From: Palsa-513 sp036510225
Lineage (GTDB): Bacteria; Actinomycetota; Thermoleophilia; Solirubrobacterales; Solirubrobacteraceae
DNA length: 64,000 bases
Reading direction: 5' to 3'
NCBI GenBank assembly: GCA_036510225.1
Contig: DATCEH010000125.1
Location: 62,001 to 126,000 of the forward strand
Position numbers and translations under genes: made by a program. Under the pieces are notes generated by a model, which did not search any database, was not told the DNA's origin, and worked only from the letters and a program-made list of their open reading frames with translations. Position 1 is the stretch's first letter, and each line of letters begins with the position of its first letter. Shown piece after piece: positions 25,738 to 34,325 of the stretch.

Positions 25738-26085
25738 CTACGGCCGGCTGATCGACGGCAGGACGAAGCCATCGCGGGTCCCCGGGAAAGCGACGACGTC
25801 GATCACGGCATCCAGGTTGAGCGTGCCGTAGAGGTGGGGAAAGCGCTCGTCGTCACCGTCGCCGGCCTCGTAGCGCAGCGGCGCGCTGAGGCGGTCGGCG
25901 AGCACGCACAGGAGGACGAGGTCGCCGACGCCGGGGAACCCCAGGTTGGCGACGCGAACCACCTGGTCGACGTCGGAGAAGTGGATGAATCCGTCAGCGG
26001 CGAGCGAGGCCGGCGCATACGTGCCCGTCGCCCGGGCCTCCTCCCACGCCGTGCGCTTGGCGATGTGGAGGATCAGGTCAGCCAC
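25738..26085 (-). CDS. DUF952 family protein
   Basis: This 115-residue protein starts (M/V)ADLILHIAKRTAWEEARATG and continues with SLAADGFIHFSDVDQVVRVAN and LRYEAGDGDDERFPHLYGTLNLDAV. That is the DUF952 pattern with the conserved FIHFS and FPHLYG motifs. Function is unknown, although the fold resembles ADP-ribose-binding/transferase-like proteins. Its start overlaps the end of the AI-2E-type gene by 8 bp. Confidence 0.8.
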   Translation of the reverse strand: MADLILHIAKRTAWEEARATGTYAPASLAADGFIHFSDVDQVVRVANLGFPGVGDLVLLCVLADRLSAPLRYEAGDGDDERFPHLYGTLNLDAVIDVVAFPGTRDGFVLPSISRP

Positions 26086-27262
26086 CGGTCGCCTCGACCG
26101 TGTCGCGGCGGGCGTCGAGCAGCTCGGTCAGGATCACCTGGATCGAGCCGGCGACCGGGATCGCGGCGAGCGCGCCGAGGATCCCGGCGACCTCGGTCCC
26201 GATCAGGATCGCCGCGATGATGCTGAGCGGCGAGAGCTTCAGGGCGTGGCCGTAGATCAGCGGCCGGAGGGTATGGCCCTCGACGAGGTGGTAGACGCCG
26301 AGCAGGCCGAGCACGACCAGCCCGGTGACGGCGCCGTTGGTCACGGCGATCAGCGAGAGCAGCAGGGTCACGACCAGCGGACCGATGTACGGGATCAGCT
26401 CGATGAAGACGACGAACAGGGCGAGCGGCAGCGCGTACGGAACGCCGGCGACGAGCAGGATCACGGCCGAGTACGCGCCGGCGATCAGGCTGGCGATCAG
26501 GTTGCCGGTGACGAAGCCCGAGACCGACCGGTAGACACCCGAGCCGATCCGCTCGATCTGCGGCCGGCGGTCGCTGGGCAGGGCGCCCGTGATCCGCGCT
26601 CGCCACTCGGGCCCCTCCAGCAGCATGAAGAGCGTCATGAAGGCGATCACAAACGCCCCGATCAGGCTGGTGGCAACGCCCTTGAGGATGCTCAGGGCGG
26701 GGGCCGCGTCGCCGGTCAGCTTGCTCGCGCTGACGCCGTTCGTGGCCGTCTGGACCTCCTCGACGACGTGGTACTTGCGCTCGAGGAAGCCGAGCGGACC
26801 CTTGCCCTTGGTCAGGTCGCTGACGATGTGCGGCAGCGACTGGATGAACTTCGTGATCTGGTCGACCAGCGGCGGGATCAGGACGAGCCCCGCGAGAACG
26901 AAGACAACCAGCGTGAGGACGTAGACGGCCGCGACGGCCAGGCCCCGGCCGAGACCCCGTCGCTCGAAGAACTCGACCGCGGGGTTCAACGCCACGGCGA
27001 GGAAGAGGGCGATCGCGATCAGGACGAGGGCCGACTTGGCGAGCAGGACGAGCGCCACGGCGATCAGCACGCCGAGCACAACGGCGGCGATCGAGAGCAG
27101 CGTGCTCAGGCGGAAGACGATGACCCGGGGAGCCGGCTCAGGGATCAGCGAAGCCGCGTCAGGGATCCGGGGACCCGCGTCAGGGACCCGGGGACCCGCG
27201 TCAGGGATCCGGGGAGCCGGGTCAGGCGGCGGGCGCGACTCCCGGTCGGGCGGTGGGGTCAG
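26078..27262 (-). CDS. AI-2E family (PerM/YdiK) membrane permease
   Basis: This is a multi-helix membrane protein with the family signature region FVVFIELIPYIGPLVVTLL, followed by LLGVYHLVEGHTLRPLIYGHALKLSPLSIIAAILIGTEVAG. Members export AI-2, Na+ or other substrates; specificity is unknown. Before the first helix are repeated GPRIPDA-type heptapeptides encoded by a 21-bp tandem repeat. No conventional start was found between the repeats and the moeA stop, so 27262 (a CTG) is only the outer limit before overlap. Confidence 0.8.
   Translation of the reverse strand: MTPPPDRESRPPPDPAPRIPDAGPRVPDAGPRIPDAASLIPEPAPRVIVFRLSTLLSIAAVVLGVLIAVALVLLAKSALVLIAIALFLAVALNPAVEFFERRGLGRGLAVAAVYVLTLVVFVLAGLVLIPPLVDQITKFIQSLPHIVSDLTKGKGPLGFLERKYHVVEEVQTATNGVSASKLTGDAAPALSILKGVATSLIGAFVIAFMTLFMLLEGPEWRARITGALPSDRRPQIERIGSGVYRSVSGFVTGNLIASLIAGAYSAVILLVAGVPYALPLALFVVFIELIPYIGPLVVTLLLSLIAVTNGAVTGLVVLGLLGVYHLVEGHTLRPLIYGHALKLSPLSIIAAILIGTEVAGILGALAAIPVAGSIQVILTELLDARRDTVEATGG
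27138..27221. repeat. Four 21-bp tandem repeats
   Basis: The unit TCAGGGATCCGGGGACCCGCG and variants start at 27138, 27159, 27180 and 27201. Read on the minus strand they encode Pro-rich heptapeptides in the N-terminal region of the AI-2E-type permease. Copy number is likely to vary between strains. Confidence 0.8.
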
Positions 27263-28467
27263 CCGACGAACTCGATGTCGACCGCCTCGCCCGCCGGGAT
27301 CAGCTCGCGATCCTCCGGGACGAGGGCCAGCGCCGGGAGTCCGAGCATCGACGTGAGGATGTGCGATCCCTGCGCGCCGTTCGGCGTCACGTGCCACCCG
27401 TCGTCCTGCATCTCGGCGTTGCAACGGACGACCGTCGCCCGCCCGATCGTCCCGGGGAGGTCGGCCCCGGCGATCCCGCGGACGGTGTTCTGCTTGTAGC
27501 TGCGGCCCTGGAGCGCGTAGAGCGCGGGGACGACGAGCACGCGGAATGCCGTCAGCGCGGACCCGGGGTTGCCGGGCAGGGCGAAGACGAGGGTCCCGTC
27601 GGGCGCGACGTAGAAGCAGACCTGGCCGCCCGGCTTGAGGCTGACCCGGGCGATCACCTCGCGGGCGCCGAGCGCCTCCAGCGCCGGGCGAACGTGGTCG
27701 TGCGGTCCGACCGAGACGCCGCCGCAGGTGATCAGGATGTCGACGCCGTCCATCGCCGCGCCGAGCTTGTCGATCGTCGCCTGGCGGTCGTCGCCGACCC
27801 GCTCGCGCAGGAGGACCTCGCCACCGGCGGCGCGCACGGCCGCCGTGAGGGCCGGCCCGTTGGAGTCGCGGATCTCGCCGGGCTCGAGCTCCCGGCCCGG
27901 CTCGACGAGCTCGTCGCCGGTCCCGATCAGGGCGACCCGCGGCCGGCGGGCGACGAGCGGCTGGGGGATGTTGACCGACGCGAGGACGCCGATCTCCGGC
28001 GACCCGAGCAGGGTCCCGGACCGCAGGATCACCGTGCCCGAGCGGATGTCCTCGCCGGCGAAGCGGACGTCGTTGCCGACGCGGACGGCCTCGTTGACCG
28101 TGACCGTCCCGTCGCCCGGCGTCGTCAGCTCCTGGCGGACGATCGCGTCGGCGCCCGCAGGGACGATCGCGCCGGTCGAGATCCGGATCGCCGTGCCCGG
28201 CTGCACGCGCACGTCGGTCGGCGTGCCGGCGCGGGACTCGCCGACGATCGCGAGCTCAACCGGCACGGCCTGCGTGTCGGCCGAGCGGAGGGCGTAGCCG
28301 TCCATCGACGACGAGTCGAACGGCGGGACGTCGTTCGGGGCCGAAGCGTCGCTCGCGAGAACGCGGCCGAGGGCGTCGTCGAGGCCGACCTGCTCGGCCG
28401 GGACCGGGACGACCTGGTCGAGCACGAGCTGCCTGGCATCGTCGATCGAGATCCGCTCGCCAATCAC
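27259..28467 (-). CDS. moeA: Molybdopterin molybdenumtransferase MoeA
   Basis: This 402-residue protein has the MoeA domain order: PPFDSSSMDGYALRSADT at the N-terminus, ISTGAIVPAGADAIVRQE, then a MogA-like domain with LIGTGDELVEP, SNGPALTAAV and ILITCGGVSVGPHDHV. FALPGNPGSALTAFRVL and a C-terminal beta-barrel follow. It inserts molybdate into adenylylated molybdopterin. A GTG at 28467 is the start that fits the family N-terminus. Other Moco genes are not in the window. Confidence 0.93.
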   Translation of the reverse strand: MIGERISIDDARQLVLDQVVPVPAEQVGLDDALGRVLASDASAPNDVPPFDSSSMDGYALRSADTQAVPVELAIVGESRAGTPTDVRVQPGTAIRISTGAIVPAGADAIVRQELTTPGDGTVTVNEAVRVGNDVRFAGEDIRSGTVILRSGTLLGSPEIGVLASVNIPQPLVARRPRVALIGTGDELVEPGRELEPGEIRDSNGPALTAAVRAAGGEVLLRERVGDDRQATIDKLGAAMDGVDILITCGGVSVGPHDHVRPALEALGAREVIARVSLKPGGQVCFYVAPDGTLVFALPGNPGSALTAFRVLVVPALYALQGRSYKQNTVRGIAGADLPGTIGRATVVRCNAEMQDDGWHVTPNGAQGSHILTSMLGLPALALVPEDRELIPAGEAVDIEFVG

Positions 28468-28709
28468 GCGCGGGACGCTAGCACGCCGGCAATCCCGGCC
28501 CCAGACGCCCGGACCACGACGAACCAAGTCGGTTGTGGAGCAACCCCACGGCACTGTCACCCGAGCCCCGCAGACCGGCGAGCTTCGCCTCCCGTTGTCG
28601 ATTTCGGACGTTCGCGTTCGTGTAAGGGGTGAGAGGCGCAATCACCCTGGTCTCGGGAAACCCCAGGCGGCGCAGTTGGGTGGCGCTGCCGAGATCGAGA
28701 GGACGGGAG

Positions 28710-29300
28710 ATGGGAAAGGTGATCGTGATGAATGGGGTGACGCTCGACGGCGTGATGCAGGGACCCGGCCGCCCGGACGAGGACACGCGGGATGGGTTTG
28801 AGCACGGCGGCTGGGGGATCCCGTACGGCGACGAGGCGGCGGTCACCAAGATGGGCGAGAGGATGGGCGGGAATCGCGCGTGGCTGTTCGGCCGGCGCAC
28901 CTACGAGCAGCTGTTGGCCACGTGGAACGCCCAGGGCGGCCCGTTCAGGGACGCGCTGAACGACGCCCGCAAGTACGTCGCTTCGAGCAACCCCGCAGCG
29001 AGGCTCGACTGGCCGAACTCGACCCTGCTGCACGGGGACGTCCCGGCCGCCGTGGCAGACCTCAAGCAGAGCTCGAGCGCGAATCTCGTGATCATGGGCA
29101 GCGGCGTGCTGATCGGCTCGCTGAGGGCCGCGGATCTGATCGACGAGTATCTACTGATGATCGCTCCCCTGGTGCTGGGCACCGGACGGCGGCTGTTTGC
29201 CGGCGGCACGCCAGCAGCGCTGCGGCTCTCCGAGAGCACCGTCACGACCAAGGGCGTGGTGATCGCCAGCTACGAGCCGGCGAGGGATCTGTGCGGGTAG
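28710..29300 (+). CDS. Dihydrofolate reductase-like (RibD C-terminal domain) protein
   Basis: This 196-residue protein starts MGKVIVMNGVTLDGVMQGPGRPDEDTRDGF and contains FGRRTYEQLLATW, NLVIMGSGVLIGSL and LVLGTGRRLFAGG. These are standard for the YyaP/RibD-C family of NADPH-binding reductases of uncertain substrate. GGACGGGAG precedes the ATG. It is followed after 13 bp by a YCII gene, a common pairing in actinobacteria. Confidence 0.87.
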   Translation: MGKVIVMNGVTLDGVMQGPGRPDEDTRDGFEHGGWGIPYGDEAAVTKMGERMGGNRAWLFGRRTYEQLLATWNAQGGPFRDALNDARKYVASSNPAARLDWPNSTLLHGDVPAAVADLKQSSSANLVIMGSGVLIGSLRAADLIDEYLLMIAPLVLGTGRRLFAGGTPAALRLSESTVTTKGVVIASYEPARDLCG

Positions 29301-29313
29301 AAAGGAACCACCG

Positions 29314-29694
29314 ATGAAGCAATACGTGCTCAGCATCTATCAGCCAGACGGCGACCCGCCGCCGCCCGACGTCCTTGAGGAGGTGATGCGCGCCGTGCGC
29401 GCCGTCGAGGACGAGATGCGCGCCGCCGGCGTGTGGGTGTTCGCGGGCGGGCTCGACCCGCCGAGCAGGGCCACCGTGGTCGACCCTCGAAATGAGGGCA
29501 TGCCGATGATCGACGGTCCCTACGCGGAGGGCAAGGAGCACATCGGCGGCCTGGTGATCATCAGGACGGACAACATCGACGGCGCGCTGGCGTGGGGACG
29601 GAAGGTGGCGCGGGCGACGACGCTGCCGGTCGAGGTACGCGGGCTCATGGGTACAGTCGCTCCACCCGCCAGCCGGACCGGCCGTCCGCGGTGA
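29314..29694 (+). CDS. YCII-related domain protein
   Basis: This 126-residue protein (MKQYVLSIYQPDGDPPPPDV, then AAGVWVFAGGLDPPSRATVV and GPYAEGKEHIGGLVIIRTD) shows the YCII/DGPF pattern. Many relatives are encoded beside RibD-C proteins or ECF sigma factors, but the role is unknown. The ribosome site GAAAGGA precedes the ATG. Its 3' end overlaps the convergent PdxH fusion gene by 50 bp. Confidence 0.83.
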   Translation: MKQYVLSIYQPDGDPPPPDVLEEVMRAVRAVEDEMRAAGVWVFAGGLDPPSRATVVDPRNEGMPMIDGPYAEGKEHIGGLVIIRTDNIDGALAWGRKVARATTLPVEVRGLMGTVAPPASRTGRPR

Positions 29695-31231
29695 AGCGGA
29701 TCCGGTCGTGGAGGCGGTTGGGCTGGCCCTGCCAGAACTCGATCGTCTCCGGCTCGAGGACGTAACCGCCCCAATTCGGCGGTCGCGGGACATCTACGCC
29801 GTCGTAGCGCCGGGCGGCCGCGGCGACCCTGTCGTCGAGCAGCTCGCGCGAGTCGAGCGGCCGGCTCTGGTCAGATGCCCAGCTGCCGATCTGCGTGTCC
29901 CGCGGACGCGACGCGAAGTACGCGTCGTTGGCCGCGTCCGAGAGCCGGCTGACCCGGCCGGTCACGCGTACCTGGCGGTGAACGTCGTGCCAGCCGAAGG
30001 TCGCCGCCGCCCGGCCGCCGGCGTCGAGCTGGACGGCCTTGGGGCTCTCCTGGTTGGTGAAGAACCGCAGCCCGTCGGCGCCGAGCCCCCGCAGCAGGAC
30101 GTACCGGGCGTGGGGCTGGCCGGCGGTGTCGACGCTCGCCAGGAGCATCGCGTTCGGGCTCGGCGCCCCGCCCGCGACGGCCTCCTCCAGCCAGCGTCCG
30201 AGCGCCGCGATCGGATCCGGCCCGAGCTCGTCGGGATCGAGCCTGGCCGCCGGCTCGTACGGCTTTCCGACCCGGCTGACGTCGATCGCCGGCCGCGGAT
30301 TCCTCGCGATCACGAGCGCCACGCCCCGCTCGCCGCCTGGCTCCCCCAGGTCACCGGCGACCCACGTCAGCTCGTCGATCCGCCATGCGCCCGTCGCCCG
30401 CTCGACCTCCCAGCCGGCGAGCAGCTCGTCGAGCCCGGACGAGTCGTAGACCCGCTCGAAGTCGTCGACGCCGGCCTGGCCGAACGGGGTCGTGAGAACT
30501 AGCAGGCCACCCGGCCGCACCCGCCGAGCGAGCTCCGAAAGAGCAGCGATGTCCAACCGGTCGGCCTCGCCCGAGCCGGCGTAGTGGCCGAGTCCGAAAT
30601 GCTCGACCGCCGAGAGCACGACAGCCGCGTCGAAGCCGGTCTGATCGGCGCCGAGCTCGTCCAGGCGACACGCGGCCACCCGCAGGCCCGGGTGGGCCAG
30701 GCGGTAGCCGCGGGGGTCAACGACGGTCACCTCGTAGCCGAGCGACGCCAGGCTCAGGCCGACCGTGCTCTCGCTCCCGCCGACGTCGAGCACCCGGGCA
30801 CCGGGTTGGAGGCCGGCCAGCGCGCCGAAGACGAACGGCTGCTCGACGACCCGCTCGTTGACGTGGCGGACGGCAACCCCCGCCGGCCGGTGGTCGAGCG
30901 CGACCGGCGGGTTGAACCAGAGCTCGGACTGGGCGGCGTAGCCCTCGTGGCCTTCGGCCCAGTTGAGGAACCGGCCGAGCTCGTCGGTGATCTCCTCGAC
31001 CCGCCCGTGACCCCGCTCGACGAGCTCCTCCACCCGCAGCACGGCCAGCTGACCGCGCAGCCGCTCCTCGAGCTGCTCGATGTGCACGTGCAGTCCCGCG
31101 ACCCGCTCGGTCAGGTGCCCGTCGACGAGGTCGGCCGTCCATCGGACGCGCGGGTCGAGCAGCCGGCGTGCCGGCCAGCCGAGGAGCCGGGCGAGCGCCG
31201 TGCGCGGAGCCGGAGGATCGTCATCCGCCAC
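29645..31231 (-). CDS. Fusion of a SAM-dependent methyltransferase and pyridoxamine 5'-phosphate oxidase
   Basis: One uninterrupted frame of about 528 codons encodes two enzymes. Residues ~1-310 include GARVLDVGGSESTVGLSLASLGYEVTVVDP and RRVRPGGLLVLTTPFGQAG, a class I methyltransferase. Residues ~320-528 are a full PdxH: PNAMLLASVDTAGQPHARYVLL, FFTNQESPKA, QVRVTGRVSRL, FASRPRDTQIGSWASDQS, and terminal EFWQGQPNRLHDRIRF. PdxH makes pyridoxal phosphate with FMN. No stop or clear internal start separates the halves. GTG 31231 is preferred; TTG 31240 is possible. Confidence 0.85.
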   Translation of the reverse strand: MADDDPPAPRTALARLLGWPARRLLDPRVRWTADLVDGHLTERVAGLHVHIEQLEERLRGQLAVLRVEELVERGHGRVEEITDELGRFLNWAEGHEGYAAQSELWFNPPVALDHRPAGVAVRHVNERVVEQPFVFGALAGLQPGARVLDVGGSESTVGLSLASLGYEVTVVDPRGYRLAHPGLRVAACRLDELGADQTGFDAAVVLSAVEHFGLGHYAGSGEADRLDIAALSELARRVRPGGLLVLTTPFGQAGVDDFERVYDSSGLDELLAGWEVERATGAWRIDELTWVAGDLGEPGGERGVALVIARNPRPAIDVSRVGKPYEPAARLDPDELGPDPIAALGRWLEEAVAGGAPSPNAMLLASVDTAGQPHARYVLLRGLGADGLRFFTNQESPKAVQLDAGGRAAATFGWHDVHRQVRVTGRVSRLSDAANDAYFASRPRDTQIGSWASDQSRPLDSRELLDDRVAAAARRYDGVDVPRPPNWGGYVLEPETIEFWQGQPNRLHDRIRFTADGRSGWRVERLYP

Positions 31232-31266
31232 GCCGGCCAAACTACCAGCCGACTAAAGTGTCACGC

Positions 31267-31629
31267 ATGACCGAGACGTGTTATTGCGGCTGCGATCGGG
31301 AGGTCACCGGTGACGATCTCGCCCTCTCGGAGTCCGGCCAGAACATCCGGGAGATCCTCGACGTCCTGAAGAACCTCTCGCTCCCTCTCAGCCAGGAGAT
31401 TCCCGAGGCCAAGGAGAAGATCACCGGCCTGATCGCCCACGGCGAGCGCTTCGACGAGCTGGTCGCCGGCCTGATCCACGGGACGGTCGAGACTCCCGGG
31501 CCGGAGGTCTCCCGCCAGATGAGCGCCTGGCTCCAGACTGCCGGCTCCGTCGCCGACACCCACATGAAGCTGCTCGGCCGGTCGCGCAAGGGCGGCAAGG
31601 ACAAGCACGGGACGAACGGCAAGAGCTGA
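31267..31629 (+). CDS. Small hypothetical protein with an N-terminal CxCxC motif
   Basis: This 120-residue protein starts MTETCYCGCDREVTGDDLAL. The three closely spaced cysteines could bind metal. The rest is predicted helical with a basic Lys/Gly-rich tail (RSRKGGKDKHGTNGKS). The family is not recognised. It lies upstream of the DnaC-like gene on the same strand with a 100-bp gap. Confidence 0.6.
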   Translation: MTETCYCGCDREVTGDDLALSESGQNIREILDVLKNLSLPLSQEIPEAKEKITGLIAHGERFDELVAGLIHGTVETPGPEVSRQMSAWLQTAGSVADTHMKLLGRSRKGGKDKHGTNGKS

Positions 31630-31730
31630 CCGCCGACCCCGCACGCTGCGCGGAGATTTCCCGCTGACTGGGACGATCAACCCGCCGGCGGGTCGTACAC
31701 CGCCGATCGTTGCCCTACCCTCGAACGACG

Positions 31731-32441
31731 ATGAAAACCGAGCGCTGCAGCTTCGACCTCTGCGACGGGAGCGGCTTCCTCGTCGACGAGGACACCCGCA
31801 CGTCGAGCCCGTGTCGCTGCCGGCCGCTCCGCCTCGCGAAGACCCGGGCCCGCCGCCTCGAGGGCCAGATCCCCAGGCTCTACCGGGAGATCTCCTTCGA
31901 GCACTCCGACGTGATCGACATCGAGCGCAACTGCCCGGCCCAGGTCCGCGAGGTCCGCGCGTACGTGCGCGGGCTGGACGCGAACATCGACCACGGCCGC
32001 GGCCTCTGGCTGACCGGGAAGTACGGGACCGGCAAGACGGCGCTGGCGATGATCGTCTCAAAGGCGGCGATCGACGCCGGCCACACGGTGGCGATCTACT
32101 CGTGTCCCCGCCTGCTCAGCGTGATCCGCGAGTCGATCGACGGCGGCGGGATGCTCGACTTCCTCGACCGGCTCGCCCAGGTCGACCTCCTCCACATCGA
32201 TGACCTCGGGGCCGAACGGCGGACCGAGTGGGTGCTCGAGCAGCTCTACTCGATCGTCAACTCCCGCTACGAGGACCAGCGTGCGACCCTGGTCACGACG
32301 AACCTCGATCTCGACGCTCTCACCGCCCAGGTCGGCGAGCGGATCGTCTCCCGGCTGGAGGGAATGTGCGGCGAGCCGCTCCCCTTCTACGGAACCGACC
32401 ATCGCCGCGAGACCTATCCGGTCAAGACCGCCTCCGCCTGA
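31731..32441 (+). CDS. DnaC/IstB-like AAA+ ATPase (helicase-loader type)
   Basis: This 236-residue protein has an N-terminal Cys-rich segment (CSFDLCDGSGF ... SSPCRC) resembling the zinc-binding N-terminus of DnaC/DnaI-type loaders. Walker A GKYGTGKTALA, Walker B LLHIDDLGAER, sensor LVTTNLDLDAL, and an arginine-finger region ERIVSRLEGM follow. DnaC-like proteins load replicative helicases, and IstB relatives assist transposition. No transposase is adjacent and it precedes purA, so a chromosomal helicase-loader or DNA-metabolism role is more likely. Confidence 0.78.
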   Translation: MKTERCSFDLCDGSGFLVDEDTRTSSPCRCRPLRLAKTRARRLEGQIPRLYREISFEHSDVIDIERNCPAQVREVRAYVRGLDANIDHGRGLWLTGKYGTGKTALAMIVSKAAIDAGHTVAIYSCPRLLSVIRESIDGGGMLDFLDRLAQVDLLHIDDLGAERRTEWVLEQLYSIVNSRYEDQRATLVTTNLDLDALTAQVGERIVSRLEGMCGEPLPFYGTDHRRETYPVKTASA

Positions 32442-32462
32442 CCCACGTAAACTTTGCCGGGT

Positions 32463-33785
32463 ATGCCCGGAATCGTGATCGTCGGCGCCCAGTGGGGCGA
32501 TGAAGGCAAGGGGAAGATCACCGATCTCCTCGCCGAGCAGGTCGACGCGGTCGTCCGCTTCCAGGGCGGCAACAACGCCGGCCACACGATCGTCCGCGGC
32601 GACGTCGAGTGGAAGTTCCACCTGATCCCGTCGGGCATCCTCTACCCCGGCAAGCGGTGCATCATCGGCAACGGCGTGGTCGTCGACCCCGGTGTCCTGA
32701 TCGACGAGATCTCCGGCCTGCGGGCCCGCCGGATCGACGTCTCCGGACTGCGGGTCTCGGCCAACGCCCACCTGATCATGCCCTACCACCTGTTCCTCGA
32801 CACGGCCGGCGAGGCCCGCCTCGGCAAGCTCCAGATCGGGACGACCAAGCGGGGGATCGGCCCGTGCTACGCCGACAAGGCAGCCCGCCTGGGGATCCGC
32901 GTGCAGGACCTGCTCGACGAGAAGATCCTCAAGAAGAAGATCTCGGCCGCGCTCGAGCCCAAGCGCCTCTCGCTGCGCCCGTGGGCCAAGGATCCCGCGC
33001 TCGACCTCCATACGATGACCGAGCAGTACCTGACCTACGGCCACCAGCTCGAGCGCCACATCGCCGACACGACGCGCGTCACGTGGGACCTGCTCGGCGC
33101 CGGGCGCAACGTCCTCTTCGAGGGCGCACAGGGCGCGATGCTCGACATCGACCACGGGACCTATCCCTTCGTCACCTCGTCGAACCCGATCGCCGGCGCC
33201 GCCTGCACGGGATCGGGCGTCGGGCCCAAGGACATCGACGAGATCTGGGGGATCTGCAAGGCCTACACGACCCGGGTCGGGTCCGGCCCGTTCCCGACCG
33301 AGCTCGACGACGACGTCGGCGAGGAGCTCCGGGCCAGGGGCCACGAGTTCGGGACGACGACCGGCCGGCCACGGCGCTGCGGCTGGCTCGACCTCGTCGC
33401 CCTGCGCTACGCGACCCGCCTGAACACGCTGACCGCGCTGACGATCACCAAGCTCGACGTCCTCTCAGGATTCGACCAGGTCATGGTCTGCACCCGCTAC
33501 CGCGGCCTCGAGGGCGCCGAGTTCGACCACTTCCCCTATCACCAGTCGGTCCTCCACCACGCGACCGGCGAGTACCAGGCACTCGAGGGCTGGACCGAGG
33601 ACATCGGCGACTGCCGGACCGAGGCCGACCTCCCCCAGGCGGCGCGGGACTACCTCGCCTTCATCGAAGATTTCATCGGCGTCCCGATCGTGCTGGTCGG
33701 CGTCGGGCCCGGACGCGACCAGAACGTCTGGATGAAGGCCGCCGGCGAGACCGTGATGGCCGAGTCGGCTTCGACGCCGGCCTGA
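32463..33785 (+). CDS. purA: Adenylosuccinate synthetase PurA
   Basis: This 440-residue protein starts MPGIVIVGAQWGDEGKGKIT with the GTP-binding WGDEGKGK loop. It continues QGGNNAGHTIV, GTTKRGIGPCYADKAARLGI, FEGAQGAMLDIDHGTYPFVTSSN and GRPRRCGWLDLVALRYA. It joins IMP and aspartate using GTP in AMP synthesis. The C-terminal catalytic part VGVGPGRDQNV is intact. ATG at 32463 is chosen over a TTG three codons upstream. A hairpin follows the stop by about 110 bp. Confidence 0.97.
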   Translation: MPGIVIVGAQWGDEGKGKITDLLAEQVDAVVRFQGGNNAGHTIVRGDVEWKFHLIPSGILYPGKRCIIGNGVVVDPGVLIDEISGLRARRIDVSGLRVSANAHLIMPYHLFLDTAGEARLGKLQIGTTKRGIGPCYADKAARLGIRVQDLLDEKILKKKISAALEPKRLSLRPWAKDPALDLHTMTEQYLTYGHQLERHIADTTRVTWDLLGAGRNVLFEGAQGAMLDIDHGTYPFVTSSNPIAGAACTGSGVGPKDIDEIWGICKAYTTRVGSGPFPTELDDDVGEELRARGHEFGTTTGRPRRCGWLDLVALRYATRLNTLTALTITKLDVLSGFDQVMVCTRYRGLEGAEFDHFPYHQSVLHHATGEYQALEGWTEDIGDCRTEADLPQAARDYLAFIEDFIGVPIVLVGVGPGRDQNVWMKAAGETVMAESASTPA

Positions 33786-33891
33786 CCACGGCCACGCCGA
33801 CCTGGCGGTCGTGGTCGGTCTGGCTCCGCCGCCGACGCGGGCTCGAGAGATCAACCGGCTCTTGAAGTCCCGCGGTGGAGGAGACACCGAG

Positions 33892-33923
33892 AAAAGCCGT
33901 TTGACTGAGTCAAGCTCGGGTTT
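33892..33923 (+). terminator. Stem-loop downstream of purA
   Basis: AAAAGCCG, then TTGAC-TGA-GTCAA, then CGGGTTT forms an interrupted stem with A-rich and T-rich flanks. It is compatible with an intrinsic terminator for purA. Pairing includes mismatches. Confidence 0.4.
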
Positions 33924-33980
33924 CGCACTTTTCGCTCTTTCGCTCGACCGACTGCACGTCGGGTCTCCGGCGGGTTCGGG

Positions 33981-34027
33981 TCGGGTGCGCGTGCGGGTCG
34001 GGTGCGCGTGCGGGTCGGGTGCGGGGG
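33981..34027. repeat. 17-bp tandem repeat in the purA-wecB intergenic region
   Basis: TCGGGTGCGCGTGCGGG occurs at 33981 and 33998 and partially from 34015. It lies in a 540-bp gap between convergent genes that holds no other recognisable coding sequence. Confidence 0.7.
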
Positions 34028-34090
34028 TATGGGATGTGGTCGACCGGGCTCCTCCCGGGCGGTGGAGGTGGATGCGAGACCTTCGTCGCG

Positions 34091-34129
34091 AAAGTAGCTG
34101 ACTGAGTCAGTGAGTCAGTCAACTACTTT
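34091..34129. terminator. Bidirectional terminator-like hairpin between purA and wecB
   Basis: AAAGTAG, c, TGACTGA (34091-34105) is complementary to TCAGTCA, a, CTACTTT (34115-34129). The stem has 15 positions with one mismatch around a 9-nt loop. It lies between two convergent genes and has A/T-rich ends in both directions. Confidence 0.6.
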
Positions 34130-34325
34130 CCTTGGAGAGTCCACTTCTCCACGACCCGGTCCCCCGCAGAGCGCTCGCCCGCCTCTGACAGCATCTCCTT
34201 CGTGGACCGAGCCCCGATCACCCGCATACGACCCGACTCGACCCGGCCGGACCCCCGACCCCCGACCCCCGACTTCCGACGCGACCCACACACACCCGCC
34301 GGTCGATCGGATCGGACGGACGTCT

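Noticed and set aside
25946..28632. Long plus-strand open frames opposite the AI-2E permease and moeA genes
   Set aside because: They are antisense shadows in very GC-rich DNA. The minus strand encodes clear family proteins with conserved motifs, while these frames are Arg/Asp/Gln-rich and match nothing.
32609..33865. 418-codon frame overlapping purA in another plus-strand frame
   Set aside because: It lies inside purA, whose motifs are complete, and has the Arg/Pro-rich composition of a frame shadow.
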